NCBI GenBank assembly: GCA_017520425.1
Contig: JAFXFO010000017.1
Span: 62,001 to 126,000 of the forward strand
Direction of reading: 5' to 3'
Source: Lachnospiraceae bacterium
GTDB lineage: Bacteria; Bacillota; Clostridia; Lachnospirales; Lachnospiraceae
DNA: 64,000 nucleotides
Numbering within the stretch: the stretch's first letter is position 1; the number at the start of each line of letters is the position of its first letter. The notes beneath the pieces were generated by a model. The model saw only the letters and a program-made list of their open reading frames with translations. It ran no database searches and was not told the DNA's origin. The translations under genes were made by a program, and so were the position numbers. This document shows positions 33,823-42,277 of the stretch, piece by piece.

Positions 33823-35340
33823 CTACATTCCTCCTTTCAGTTTATTAACAATCTTTTTGCCGGCTGCACTTCCGGTATTATAAGCACTGCTGAAACCGTC
33901 ACCGCGGGTATGATGCCCACCGCAGAAAGTGAGTCCCTGGATTTGAAAATCATCTTTCTCAGCGGAAATTCGGGACATTAAGTTGTCCCAGCGGTTCAGG
34001 GAATATCCGTAAGCCGTACCGCCCGGAGTATCCAGATATCTGGCAAAGGTAGCCGGAGTTGCAATGCTGATTTCTTCAATATGCTCAGAAACAGAGATAC
34101 CCAATGTTTTTTCCATATCGGTAATGAATTTTTCTGCAATATTATTTTTGTACTTTTTATAGTCGCAAGGCTGCAGGTCAGCAGGAAGATTATCGGCATG
34201 CATGGGTATGGTTACAAACAGTGTGCAGCTTCCTTCGGGAGAACTGTCTTTTACTACATTATTCAAGCAATTTACGATATAGAAACCGCCATCATTCATG
34301 GTTTCATATTGCCTGCGGGGAGTGGGATCATCCTGAATAAAGATGGTATAATCGCTTATTCCCAACTCTTGGGGGGTGCAATCCAAACCTATATACATGG
34401 TGACAAAGGACATGCCCATACCTCTGGCATTGGCCAGCTTCAGAGAACGTTCGGAAACTACATGTTCACTACTCATGTTATACACATTGTGAGGAATAAT
34501 ATTTGAAATAATTTCCTTGGCATATAATTTTTGACCGTTGGCAATGACACCGATACAACGTCCTTCTTCATTGTACAGGAATTCCGTTACTTTGCTGTTG
34601 TATCGGATTTCACCGCCATTTTTGGTAATGACGTCCGCAATAGATAGTGACAATTCATGAGAACGATAATGGGGCATGGCTGCACCGAATTTTACATAAC
34701 CGTAGAGTAGATTTAAGAAATGCATTCCGCTCAGTTCGTCGGTAGGAATGCCTAAATAGCACCAGTAAGTATTTAAAATATTTTGGATTTTTTGAGGAAT
34801 TTCCAAAGCGGTCATTACTTCCTCGGCAGAATGAGAGGCCACCCGCATGAAATCCGCATGTTTTAGTATCATAACAAGTTTATTCGGATGTCCCTTTTTT
34901 GCATAAATATAATTTATGGCAGAATCAACCTTGGACTTTAGATTTAAAAAGGCCTTTACCTTAGGACCGCTTCCGGGTTCGATCTCATCCAAACAATTAC
35001 AGAGACCATCTACACTACCTTTTAATGTAACATCATATCCATTCTTTCCTTTGGCAATGACGCGAAACAGATTGTGTTCATAGTGCCAGTCTACTTTTGC
35101 TCCAAGTTCTTCAAATAAATTGTAAATTTCATAGGGGTTTTCCTTGGAACCTACACTACACAGTTCATGAAGTGACGGTTCAAACTCAAAACGTCCCCTG
35201 CGAAAGCTACTTGCACATCCGCCGGGAATATTGTGTTTTTCTAACAGTAATGTTCGTAATCCGGCTTTGGCAGTTGTGGCAGCTGCTGTTAAACCGCCGT
35301 TTCCGGCGCCAACAACAATAACATCATAATTGTTTTCCAT
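33823..35340 (-). CDS. Phytoene desaturase / RetSat-like FAD oxidoreductase
   Basis: This 505-residue protein has an N-terminal FAD dinucleotide fold, VVVGAGNGGLTAAATTAKAG with the downstream LLLEKHNIPGG, and C-terminal GLTFCGGHHTRGDGFSSAYNTG. This is the CrtI/retinol-saturase layout. Family members desaturate, saturate or isomerise polyenes and fatty acids. The adjacent ferredoxin reductase suggests a reductive direction, for example saturating a C=C bond as an electron sink; this is inference. AAAGGAGGAAGGT precedes the ATG. It is divergent from a GntR regulator. Confidence 0.85.
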   Translation of the reverse strand: MENNYDVIVVGAGNGGLTAAATTAKAGLRTLLLEKHNIPGGCASSFRRGRFEFEPSLHELCSVGSKENPYEIYNLFEELGAKVDWHYEHNLFRVIAKGKNGYDVTLKGSVDGLCNCLDEIEPGSGPKVKAFLNLKSKVDSAINYIYAKKGHPNKLVMILKHADFMRVASHSAEEVMTALEIPQKIQNILNTYWCYLGIPTDELSGMHFLNLLYGYVKFGAAMPHYRSHELSLSIADVITKNGGEIRYNSKVTEFLYNEEGRCIGVIANGQKLYAKEIISNIIPHNVYNMSSEHVVSERSLKLANARGMGMSFVTMYIGLDCTPQELGISDYTIFIQDDPTPRRQYETMNDGGFYIVNCLNNVVKDSSPEGSCTLFVTIPMHADNLPADLQPCDYKKYKNNIAEKFITDMEKTLGISVSEHIEEISIATPATFARYLDTPGGTAYGYSLNRWDNLMSRISAEKDDFQIQGLTFCGGHHTRGDGFSSAYNTGSAAGKKIVNKLKGGM

Positions 35341-35459
35341 ACCTTCCTCCTTTTAGCAGATAATATCGTAATGTTATATGGTATTAACAAAATGGTATAC
35401 GATATATTAATTAACAAAAATGTCCTATTTATTATAACATATTTCTTATATATAAAGTA

Positions 35460-35516
35460 TTGATGAAAATGTAGAAAAAGATGTATAATCAAGGGGAAGT
35501 GCATGTGGTATTACCA
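35460..35516 (+). promoter_or_regulatory. gntR promoter and FadR-type operator
   Basis: TTGATG (35460-35465), an 18-base spacer and TATAAT (35484-35489) form a promoter. The perfect palindrome TGGTATTACCA at 35506-35516 has the TGGTnnnACCA form bound by FadR-subfamily GntR regulators and lies just downstream of the start point. Two further TGGTAT words (about 35380 and 35395) lie nearer the divergent flavoprotein gene, so both genes may be controlled. Confidence 0.65.
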
Positions 35517-35531
35517 GATGGGAGGGCAAAA

Positions 35532-36233
35532 ATGGGTTTTACGAAAATAAGCAATCAATCATTAACCAATCAGGTAGTGGTTCAAGTGGAAGACTTGATT
35601 TTGTCAGGTGAATTAAAGGTAGGTGAAAAGCTTCCTTCGGCAAGAGACCTTTGTGAAATGTTAGGTGTGAGCAGACCGGTAATCTCTGCTGCCATGATAG
35701 AGCTGTCTAAATTAGGTTTTGTGAGAATCTCTCCAAGGCAGGGAATCTATGTGGAAGATTACATGAGAAAGGGAACTATAGAAACCATGACAGCAGCTAT
35801 GGGGCATCATAAGGGCGCTATAAAAAAGGAAGGAATCATCTCTTTGCTTCAGGTACGTTCAGCCATAGAGAGCCTTTGTGTAAAACTGGTAATAGAGGTA
35901 GCAACAGAGGAACAATTGAGAGCAATGGTGCCTTTGTTGGAGGCAATAGATGTGGAAGATTCTAAAGCAGCGGCAGAAGCTATGTTTGCTTTCCATCACG
36001 AATTGGCAGTGATTAGTGGCAATATGTTGCTTCCTCTTATGTATTATTCCTTTAAAACGCAAAGCACTTTGTTGTGGGAACAATCCTGCCGACAGATAGG
36101 GATAAAGGAGCATTACGAGCAAAAAAGGCAATTGTATCAAGCCTTATTAAAGCGGGATAAAAGAGAGGCAGAGAGCCTTGTGAGCGAAAGTATTGCCTAT
36201 GCCGTAAAGCAATTATCATATATGATGCAGTAG
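35532..36233 (+). CDS. GntR family regulator, FadR (FCD) subfamily
   Basis: This 233-residue protein has an N-terminal winged helix (LILSGELKVGEKLPSARDLCEMLGVSRPVISAAM, about 20-55) and an all-helical FCD ligand domain with SLLQVRSAIE and FHHELAVISGN. FadR-type regulators sense organic or fatty acids. The start at 35532 follows a perfect GGGAGG; a frame back to 35481 would run through the operator. It probably controls itself and the divergent flavoprotein pair. Confidence 0.9.
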   Translation: MGFTKISNQSLTNQVVVQVEDLILSGELKVGEKLPSARDLCEMLGVSRPVISAAMIELSKLGFVRISPRQGIYVEDYMRKGTIETMTAAMGHHKGAIKKEGIISLLQVRSAIESLCVKLVIEVATEEQLRAMVPLLEAIDVEDSKAAAEAMFAFHHELAVISGNMLLPLMYYSFKTQSTLLWEQSCRQIGIKEHYEQKRQLYQALLKRDKREAESLVSESIAYAVKQLSYMMQ

Positions 36234-36247
36234 AATTTAAAATAGAG

Positions 36248-36284
36248 CCGGGTGTTGCAAGGGTTAATGCAACACCCGGGTTAT
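36248..36284. terminator. Terminator between gntR and murG
   Basis: A perfect 11-bp stem, CCGGGTGTTGC (36248-36258) with GCAACACCCGG (36269-36279), is followed on the plus strand by a T-rich stretch; it can serve both convergent genes. Confidence 0.8.
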
Positions 36285-36304
36285 TATATTCTCTAGGTTT
36301 TCAT

Positions 36305-37372
36305 TTATATTCCGGCTTCTTTCTGAATCAGCTCCATAATAGTAGGTATGGAGTCCATTTGTCCGCTTTGTTCCATGGCATCAAAGTAATTCTGACGGTT
36401 TTCATACAGCTCATTTACCTTATCCACTAAGAGGGCGGTAGTCAAATCATCCTCATGCAGGACGATGGAGAAACCTTGACTTTCAAAGGATGCAGCATTC
36501 AGAAGCTGGTCTCCGCGGCTACTGGAAGCAGGCAGAGGAATCAGGATATTGGGCTTGCGAAGAGCTAAGAGCTCGCAAATAGCATTAGCACCTGCACGGG
36601 AAATCACGATATCCGCCATGGCGAAGATATCCTTCAGTTCCGTCTTTAAGTATTCAAACTGCTTGTATCCGGGAGTGGTCAGCAGGAGATTATCCAGCTT
36701 ATCCTTGCCACAAAGGTGTACCACCTGATACTTTTCCAAAAGCTGGGGGAGTGCATCCCTTACCGCTTTGTTTACGTTCATGGCGCCTAAGCTGCCGCCG
36801 ATGACCATGATGACAGGCTTGTTGGCAGTAAAACCACACATTTCCAGTCCTGCCAGCTTGTTGCCCTGTGCCAGTTCTTTACGGATAGGAGTACCGGTGA
36901 GTACTGCTTTTTCTTCCGGAAGCATCTTGTAGGTCTCCGGGAAATTGCAGCAGATTTTCTTGGCTACCGGGAAGCAAAGCTTGTTAGCAAGTCCCGGTGT
37001 CATGTCCGATTCGTGGATAATGCAGGGAATTTTTAAAGAAGCTGCAGCACGTACCACGGGCACGCTTACAAAGCCGCCCTTGGAAAAGACCACATCCGGG
37101 CGATATTCTTTTAAAAACTTACGGGCTTCCGAATAACCCTTAATGACACGGAAGGGGTCTGTCAGGTTTTTCACATCTAAGTAGCGGCGGAATTTGCCGG
37201 TAGCAATCCCTACATAAGGGATACCGAAATCCTCCACCAGTCGCTTTTCAATACCATCATAGGAGCCCATATAGGTAATTAAGAATCCGGCTTCCTGTAA
37301 AGAGGGTAATAAGGCCAGGTTGGGAGTCACATGTCCAGCAGTGCCGCCTCCGGTTAATACGATTTTTTTCAT
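36305..37372 (-). CDS. murG: MurG, UDP-GlcNAc : lipid I N-acetylglucosaminyltransferase
   Basis: This 355-residue GT-B enzyme makes lipid II at the inner face of the membrane. The N-terminal GGGTAGHVTPNLAL, VVFSKGGFVSVPV, GGSLGAMNVN, the donor loop SRAGANAICELLALRKPNILIPLP and GDQLLNA are standard MurG blocks. The length is normal. GGAGGAATATT precedes the ATG. It lies outside a cell-wall cluster here; the small TSCPD gene is upstream in the same direction with a 21-base gap. Confidence 0.93.
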   Translation of the reverse strand: MKKIVLTGGGTAGHVTPNLALLPSLQEAGFLITYMGSYDGIEKRLVEDFGIPYVGIATGKFRRYLDVKNLTDPFRVIKGYSEARKFLKEYRPDVVFSKGGFVSVPVVRAAASLKIPCIIHESDMTPGLANKLCFPVAKKICCNFPETYKMLPEEKAVLTGTPIRKELAQGNKLAGLEMCGFTANKPVIMVIGGSLGAMNVNKAVRDALPQLLEKYQVVHLCGKDKLDNLLLTTPGYKQFEYLKTELKDIFAMADIVISRAGANAICELLALRKPNILIPLPASSSRGDQLLNAASFESQGFSIVLHEDDLTTALLVDKVNELYENRQNYFDAMEQSGQMDSIPTIMELIQKEAGI

Positions 37373-37393
37373 AATATTCCTCCAAATATGAGA

Positions 37394-37633
37394 TTATTCA
37401 GTCATGGATTCCAGGGCTTTTGCCAGTTGATCCGGGCAGGAAGTACTTTTAAAACCGCAGCGGATACCCTTTAAGCGGGAAATGGCTTCTTCTACCGTCA
37501 TACCCTTTACCAGGGCACTGATGCCCTGCAGATTGCCGTTACAGCCTCCCGTAAATTTCACGGACTCGATTCGGCCGTCCTTTACTTCAACATCTATCGC
37601 AGTGGAACAGGTCCCTTTTGTCTGATATCTCAT
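37394..37633 (-). CDS. TIGR03905 family TSCPD domain protein
   Basis: This 79-residue protein matches the TIGR03905 family: GTCSTAIDVEVKDGRIESVKFTGGCNGNLQGI and CGFKSTSCPDQLAKAL, the final TSCPD box being the domain name. The Cys positions suggest metal binding, as in the domain found at the end of class II ribonucleotide reductases. The role is unknown. GGAGGTAAAAT precedes the ATG. Confidence 0.88.
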   Translation of the reverse strand: MRYQTKGTCSTAIDVEVKDGRIESVKFTGGCNGNLQGISALVKGMTVEEAISRLKGIRCGFKSTSCPDQLAKALESMTE

Positions 37634-37896
37634 ATTTTACCTCCAAATACAATTCTTATCTTTATTATATCAGAGTCTGAGATAGGAAACAATTGCTAAA
37701 AATCAATTTCGGGGAAAGATTAAGGGAGGATTCGACGCAGGGCTTGTCGTCAGCTGTCGTTATGTAGAGGGCGATGTCTTAACCATTACGAATATAGCGG
37801 AATTCATCGGGGAAAGACGGTCGGGAGGATATTGTAAAAAAAGGGCGGAAAAACTATACTTATGATACAAAATCCAAGGACAGGAAGGGGAAGGAC
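37634..37896. other. Gap without a supported gene
   Basis: The first 50 bases hold the promoter region of the leftward TSCPD gene. From about 37690 to 37863 a forward frame reads through without stop (ending EKLYL) with protein-like composition, but it lacks a start codon with a ribosome site. It may be a gene remnant. No strong hairpin is visible. The promoter of the gene at 37897 must lie in its last part. Confidence 0.35.
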
Positions 37897-38667
37897 ATGT
37901 TTTCAATATTTGAACAGGAAAAGGTAGCAGCTTACGGTATGATAATCAGCTTTGTATTAAGTTTGAGTGTACGAATGTTTTTAGGAATGTTATACAGCAG
38001 GATGATTATGGAAACGGATAATATGGCGACTACCGGCAACCGCCTTCTGAAACAATGTAAGTTGAAATTCACCCATTGTTATCAGCTAAATAACGGGGTG
38101 GCAAATGTGCCTGTTTTTGTGGAGAAATTTCTGACCAGACTCAGCTGGGGGCCGATTTCCTTTGGTGTGCTTTACCATATTTCCGGTCAAATGCTGATGC
38201 TATCGGTGATATTTGCCGGAGTAGGTGCCTGTCGGGCCATCGTGGCAGGAAATATGTTTGGAGAAATCCTTCCGTTTTATTTATGTACTCTTTGCAATGT
38301 TTATATCTACTTTTCGTTGGCAGCCATCGTGGATGTGAAGCAGAAACGTAAAAACTTAAAAATAAACTTAATTGATTATTTGGAGAACCATCTTTCCAAT
38401 CGGATGGAGGTAACCCGTGAGGATATCTGCATGCTGTATGGAGAAGGGGAAATGTCAAACAGCCGCAAAATCATTAAAAGCTTGGATATAATGCCCATTG
38501 CCGGCTGGCTGGCAGACAAAAACGGAAGAACCTTGCCGGAAGAAGCGGAGGTGCCCCAGCTTCAAAGCCGGGAAAGAGTCTGTGAAATCCGTCCTGCAGT
38601 AGGATTGGAAGAGGAAGAGGCGGAAGCCTTGGAAGAATTGTTAAAAGAATTTTTGAGTTTAACTTGA
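37897..38667 (+). CDS. Hypothetical membrane protein, 256 aa
   Basis: I do not recognise this protein. It has an N-terminal hydrophobic helix (residues 12-34), two further membrane segments (about 98-150) and a charged cytoplasmic C-terminal part ending in an acidic coiled stretch (EEEEAEALEELLKEFL). GGAAGGGGAAGGAC precedes the ATG. It is alone in its direction before the pgi gene; the 132-base gap after it carries the pgi promoter region. Confidence 0.65.
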   Translation: MFSIFEQEKVAAYGMIISFVLSLSVRMFLGMLYSRMIMETDNMATTGNRLLKQCKLKFTHCYQLNNGVANVPVFVEKFLTRLSWGPISFGVLYHISGQMLMLSVIFAGVGACRAIVAGNMFGEILPFYLCTLCNVYIYFSLAAIVDVKQKRKNLKINLIDYLENHLSNRMEVTREDICMLYGEGEMSNSRKIIKSLDIMPIAGWLADKNGRTLPEEAEVPQLQSRERVCEIRPAVGLEEEEAEALEELLKEFLSLT

Positions 38668-38799
38668 ATATTTCCCTGCACTTTGATACACTTATAGCAG
38701 TTGGTTCAGAAAACGTTTAAGTGCCTTATTTTAAGGAGCCTCGTGAATGGCTGATAAGGCAGAAAGATAAAATTATTTAGAAAAAGAGAGGTATGTATC

Positions 38800-40149
38800 A
38801 TGAGTGCAAAGGTAACATTTGATTATTCCAAAACAGGTGCATTTATTTCAGCAGATGAAGTGGCTTTCATGAAGAAGCTGACTTTGGATGCGAAGGATCT
38901 TTTGGTATCCAAAACAGGTGCAGGCAATGATTTCTTAGGATGGATTGATTTGCCCGTAGATTATGACAAGGAAGAGTTTGCACGTATTAAGAAGGCAGCT
39001 GCTAAGATTCAGAGCGATTCAGAGGTACTGCTTGTAATCGGTATCGGCGGCTCTTACTTAGGTGCCAGAGCGGCTATGGAATTCCTGGGACACAGCTTTG
39101 CCAATGTAGTGGACAAGAGCGTTCGTAAGGCTCCGGAAATTTATTTCTGCGGTAATTCCATCAGCTCTACTTATTTGAAGCATTTGATGGATGTAATCGG
39201 GGACAGAGATTTCTCCATCAATATGATTTCCAAGTCAGGTACCACTACCGAGCCTGCTATTGCATTCCGCGTATTTAAGGCACTTCTGGAGAAGAAGTAC
39301 GGCAAGGAAGAGGCTGCAAAGAGAATTTATGCGACCACCGACAAGGCAAGAGGATCCTTAAAGAACCTGGCTACTGCAGAGGGCTATGAAAGCTTCGTAG
39401 TACCGGATGATGTAGGCGGACGTTTCTCCGTACTCACTGCAGTAGGTTTACTTCCCATCGCAGTCAGCGGTGCAGATATTGATAAATTGATGGAAGGTGC
39501 AGCAAGCGGACGTAAGCGTGCTTTGGAAGCAGCTTTTGAAGAAAACGACGCATTACAGTATGCAGCACTTCGTAATATCTTACTCCGTAAGGGTAAGACC
39601 ATTGAAATCCTGGCAAACTATGAACCTGCTGTTCACTATGTTTCTGAGTGGTGGAAGCAGCTTTACGGCGAAAGCGAAGGTAAGGACCAGAAGGGTATCT
39701 TCCCTGCAAGCGTGGATTTGACCACCGACTTACATTCTATGGGTCAGTATATCCAGGACGGAGCCAGAATTATTTTTGAAACCGTTATTAACATCGAAAA
39801 GTCCAGAGAAGAGATTATCATCGGTGAGGAACCTGTGGATTTGGACGGCTTGAATTATCTGGCAGGTCAGACTGTGGACTTCGTAAACAAGAGTGCTATG
39901 AACGGAACCATCCTGGCTCATACCGACGGACAGGTACCCAACTTTGTAATCAATATCCCTGAAGTAAATGAATTCTACTTAGGCGAATTGTTCTACTTCT
40001 TCGAGTTTGCCTGCGGTGTCAGCGGCTACTTACTGGGCGTGAATCCTTTCAACCAGCCCGGCGTAGAAAGCTACAAGAAGAACATGTTTGCACTTCTCGG
40101 CAAGCCCGGCTATGAAGCACAGAGAGAAGAATTGCTTAAGCGTTTATAG
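38800..40149 (+). CDS. pgi: Glucose-6-phosphate isomerase
   Basis: This 449-residue enzyme interconverts glucose 6-phosphate and fructose 6-phosphate. [18 protein letters not shown] and [17 protein letters not shown] are the two SIS phosphate-binding blocks, [15 protein letters not shown] carries the catalytic Glu region, and [16 protein letters not shown] is the C-terminal signature. The length matches the short bacterial form. AGAGAGGTATGT precedes the ATG. It is monocistronic and ends at a terminator. Confidence 0.97.
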   Translation: MSAKVTFDYSKTGAFISADEVAFMKKLTLDAKDLLVSKTGAGNDFLGWIDLPVDYDKEEFARIKKAAAKIQSDSEVLLVIGIGGSYLGARAAMEFLGHSFANVVDKSVRKAPEIYFCGNSISSTYLKHLMDVIGDRDFSINMISKSGTTTEPAIAFRVFKALLEKKYGKEEAAKRIYATTDKARGSLKNLATAEGYESFVVPDDVGGRFSVLTAVGLLPIAVSGADIDKLMEGAASGRKRALEAAFEENDALQYAALRNILLRKGKTIEILANYEPAVHYVSEWWKQLYGESEGKDQKGIFPASVDLTTDLHSMGQYIQDGARIIFETVINIEKSREEIIIGEEPVDLDGLNYLAGQTVDFVNKSAMNGTILAHTDGQVPNFVINIPEVNEFYLGELFYFFEFACGVSGYLLGVNPFNQPGVESYKKNMFALLGKPGYEAQREELLKRL

Positions 40150-40161
40150 TTATGATTTTAG

Positions 40162-40200
40162 GAAGTGCCTTGGCAGGGAAGCTGCCAAAGCACTTCTATT
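40162..40200 (+). terminator. Terminator of pgi
   Basis: GAAGTGCCTTGGCAG pairs with CTGCCAAAGCACTTC with one bulge (40162-40196), followed by a T-rich stretch. Confidence 0.85.
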
Positions 40201-40263
40201 CTATTAAATATGAGGCGATTTTCATACAATCGTCGTAATCTGTTGCATTTTACAACTAAGTAA

Positions 40264-40422
40264 GGCTTTGAGGTGTTACCTATTATGTAATGCACTGTAT
40301 AAAAGCACAGATTTTCATACTTTGTATGTCATAGGCGGACATACCTGTCCGACAAATGACATACAAAGCAGGGAAAGATGTGTTTTATCCAGTGTGTGAA
40401 TAATAGGTAACATTTCGAAGCC
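40264..40422. repeat. 159-bp palindrome with a different core, before the dehydrogenase gene
   Basis: A 22-base outer arm (40264-40285) pairs with 40401-40422 with three mismatches and shares TGTTACCTATTA exactly. CACTGtATAAAAgCACA pairs with 40380-40396. A perfect 13-bp stem, CTTTGTATGTCAT (40320-40332) with 40356-40368, leads to an apex CGGACA-TACC-TGTCCG (40336-40351). The centre is unrelated to copies A-D. It ends 16 bases before the ribosome site of the next gene. Confidence 0.8.
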
Positions 40423-40452
40423 GTAAATAGGCATTGAAGGAGGAGAAACAGG

Positions 40453-41415
40453 ATGAAAATCGTTTCGCTGGAGCGTAACAGTGCAGGCACAGACATTTCC
40501 ATGGAGTGCTTTCAGGATTTCGGGGAAGTGATATATTATGGCAATACTACTACTAAGGAGCAGGTGAAGGAGAGGGTGAAAGAGGCAGAGATTATCATCG
40601 CCAACAAGTCGCCCCTGAATGAAGAGACCTTGAAGGACGCGCCTAATGTAAAGCTCATCTGCGAGCTGGCTACCGGCTATGACAATGTAGATTTGGCTTA
40701 CTGCAAGAGCCGCGGTATTACCGTTTGCAATGTGCGGGACTACTGTACCGGTATGGTGGCACAGCACACCATGACCCTGGCACTTTGCTTAAGCCAGAAG
40801 CTCTTTCACTATGATGATTACGTGAAGTCCGGAGCTTACAGCGCCCAGGACCGTTTTTCTAATTTTGATGTGCCTTTCTATGAGATGGAAGGCAAGACCT
40901 GGGGTATTGTAGGCATGGGTAATATCGGTAAGAAGGTGGCTCAGCTGGCCACTGCTTTTGGCTGTAAAGTGATTTTCCACTCCGTAACCGGCAAGAGCAC
41001 CTGCACGGATTATCCGCAGGTGGATAAGGACACCCTACTTAAAGAAAGTGACTTTTTGTCCCTGCATTGTCCTTTGAGCGATTTGTCCAGAGGATTTATT
41101 GATGCAGGAGCTTTGAAAAAGATGAAAAAGGCCGCCATTCTTATCAATGTAGCAAGAGGCCCTGTGGTAAATAACGCAGATTTGGCAGAAGCTTTGAAGA
41201 ATGGCGAAATCCTGGCAGCAGGCTTGGATGTCATCGAGGGGGAACCTTTGGAATTAACCAATCCCTTAAGTGAACTGAAGGACAGCAACCAGCTGATTAT
41301 CACCCCCCATCTTGCTTGGGCCAGCGTGGAAGCCCGCACAAGGTGCGTGGAAGGCGTGTACAAAAATATACAGGCATTCCTGGCCGGCACCCCCACCAAT
41401 GTGGTGAATCCTTGA
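40453..41415 (+). CDS. D-2-hydroxyacid dehydrogenase, NAD-dependent
   Basis: This 320-residue protein has the family layout: NAD fold WGIVGMGNIGKKVAQLATAFG, substrate Arg in NVARGPVV, the Glu in LDVIEGEPL and catalytic His in TPHLAWAS. It could be a glycerate- or lactate-type dehydrogenase; sequence alone does not settle the substrate. AAGGAGGAGAAACAGG precedes the ATG. It stands after a long palindrome and 81 bases before the GtrA gene. Confidence 0.9.
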   Translation: MKIVSLERNSAGTDISMECFQDFGEVIYYGNTTTKEQVKERVKEAEIIIANKSPLNEETLKDAPNVKLICELATGYDNVDLAYCKSRGITVCNVRDYCTGMVAQHTMTLALCLSQKLFHYDDYVKSGAYSAQDRFSNFDVPFYEMEGKTWGIVGMGNIGKKVAQLATAFGCKVIFHSVTGKSTCTDYPQVDKDTLLKESDFLSLHCPLSDLSRGFIDAGALKKMKKAAILINVARGPVVNNADLAEALKNGEILAAGLDVIEGEPLELTNPLSELKDSNQLIITPHLAWASVEARTRCVEGVYKNIQAFLAGTPTNVVNP

Positions 41416-41496
41416 CAGATGAGTGCTTTGTGGGTAAAGTAGTGGTGTGTGGATTTGTCCGCATATTGCGAGGAAGCTAAAGAAAGAGGATTTGAA

Positions 41497-41925
41497 ATGA
41501 TTGAGAAGATAAAAGAGCTTTGGAAGAAATATGAGGAGATTATTGTATACTTGATTGTGGGTGGTATTACTACGGTTATTTCCTGGACAGTTATGTTTTT
41601 GGTGAGTTATCTGGCTTTTGGGAATCCGCTGCATCCTACCGCAGCACAAAATCTGGTACTTAGTACTGTGAATTGGACTGCCGGAGTAGCCTCTGCATAC
41701 CCCATGAATCGTATCTGGGTATTCAAAAGTAAGGAAGCTAATTGGGTGAAAGAAGCCATCAAGTTTGTAGGTTCCCGTATTTCTACTTATGTACTGGATT
41801 TAGTAGTTCGTCAGATATTTGGATTTTTAGGAGTCAATGTATATGTAACCACGGTAGTGTCAGCTATATTAGTGATTGTCGGAAATTATGTATTAAGCAA
41901 ATTACTGGTATTTCGGAAGAAATAA
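41497..41925 (+). CDS. GtrA family membrane protein
   Basis: This 142-residue protein has four membrane helices. The GtrA signatures are EEIIVYLIVGGITTVISW at the start and YPMNRIWVFKSKE before the third helix, with the C-terminal NYVLSKLLVFRKK. GtrA proteins are thought to flip or present polyprenyl-linked sugars for cell-surface glycosylation. The ATG at 41497 follows AAAGAGG; a frame back to 41449 has no ribosome site. Confidence 0.88.
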   Translation: MIEKIKELWKKYEEIIVYLIVGGITTVISWTVMFLVSYLAFGNPLHPTAAQNLVLSTVNWTAGVASAYPMNRIWVFKSKEANWVKEAIKFVGSRISTYVLDLVVRQIFGFLGVNVYVTTVVSAILVIVGNYVLSKLLVFRKK

Positions 41926-41940
41926 ATGGAGAGTACTAAT

Positions 41941-42156
41941 ATGTTTCGTAAAATTCAAAAGCAAAAATCTTATGACAAGGAAAACTTAAGACCTGTTATA
42001 CGAGCCAGCATATGCAACGGCGAGCAGGTAGCAGGATTTAAGGATGTGAATACCGGGAAGTTTACGGAAGTGATGCTGATTCGGGATCATAAGGATTTGT
42101 ATGAGTTTAAAGAGATGTATGGGATAAGGGATGAAGAGATTTCGAAAGAATGGTAG
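41941..42156 (+). CDS. Small conserved hypothetical protein, 71 aa
   Basis: This short basic protein (MFRKIQKQKSYDKENLRPVI...) has RASICNGEQVAGFKDVNTGKF and a C-terminal acidic helix. From memory, close relatives occur widely in Lachnospiraceae next to varied genes. The function is unknown. The ATG at 41941 follows GGAG; an ATG at 41926 directly after the GtrA stop is an alternative start. It ends at a terminator. Confidence 0.75.
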   Translation: MFRKIQKQKSYDKENLRPVIRASICNGEQVAGFKDVNTGKFTEVMLIRDHKDLYEFKEMYGIRDEEISKEW

Positions 42157-42164
42157 TAGAGATT

Positions 42165-42200
42165 GAGTGGCGGCAGGGAGTAATCCTTGCCGCTCTTTTA
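42165..42200 (+). terminator. Terminator of the gtrA region
   Basis: GAGTGGCGGCAGGGA pairs with TCCTTGCCGCTC (42165-42195) with minor bulges, followed by TTTTA. Confidence 0.8.
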
Positions 42201-42277
42201 TAAAAAAATATTTTTTCAAATTTTTTGTCACCAAATAGATTCTTGCCACACTATATGTGTGAAGGGAGACGAAAGGC

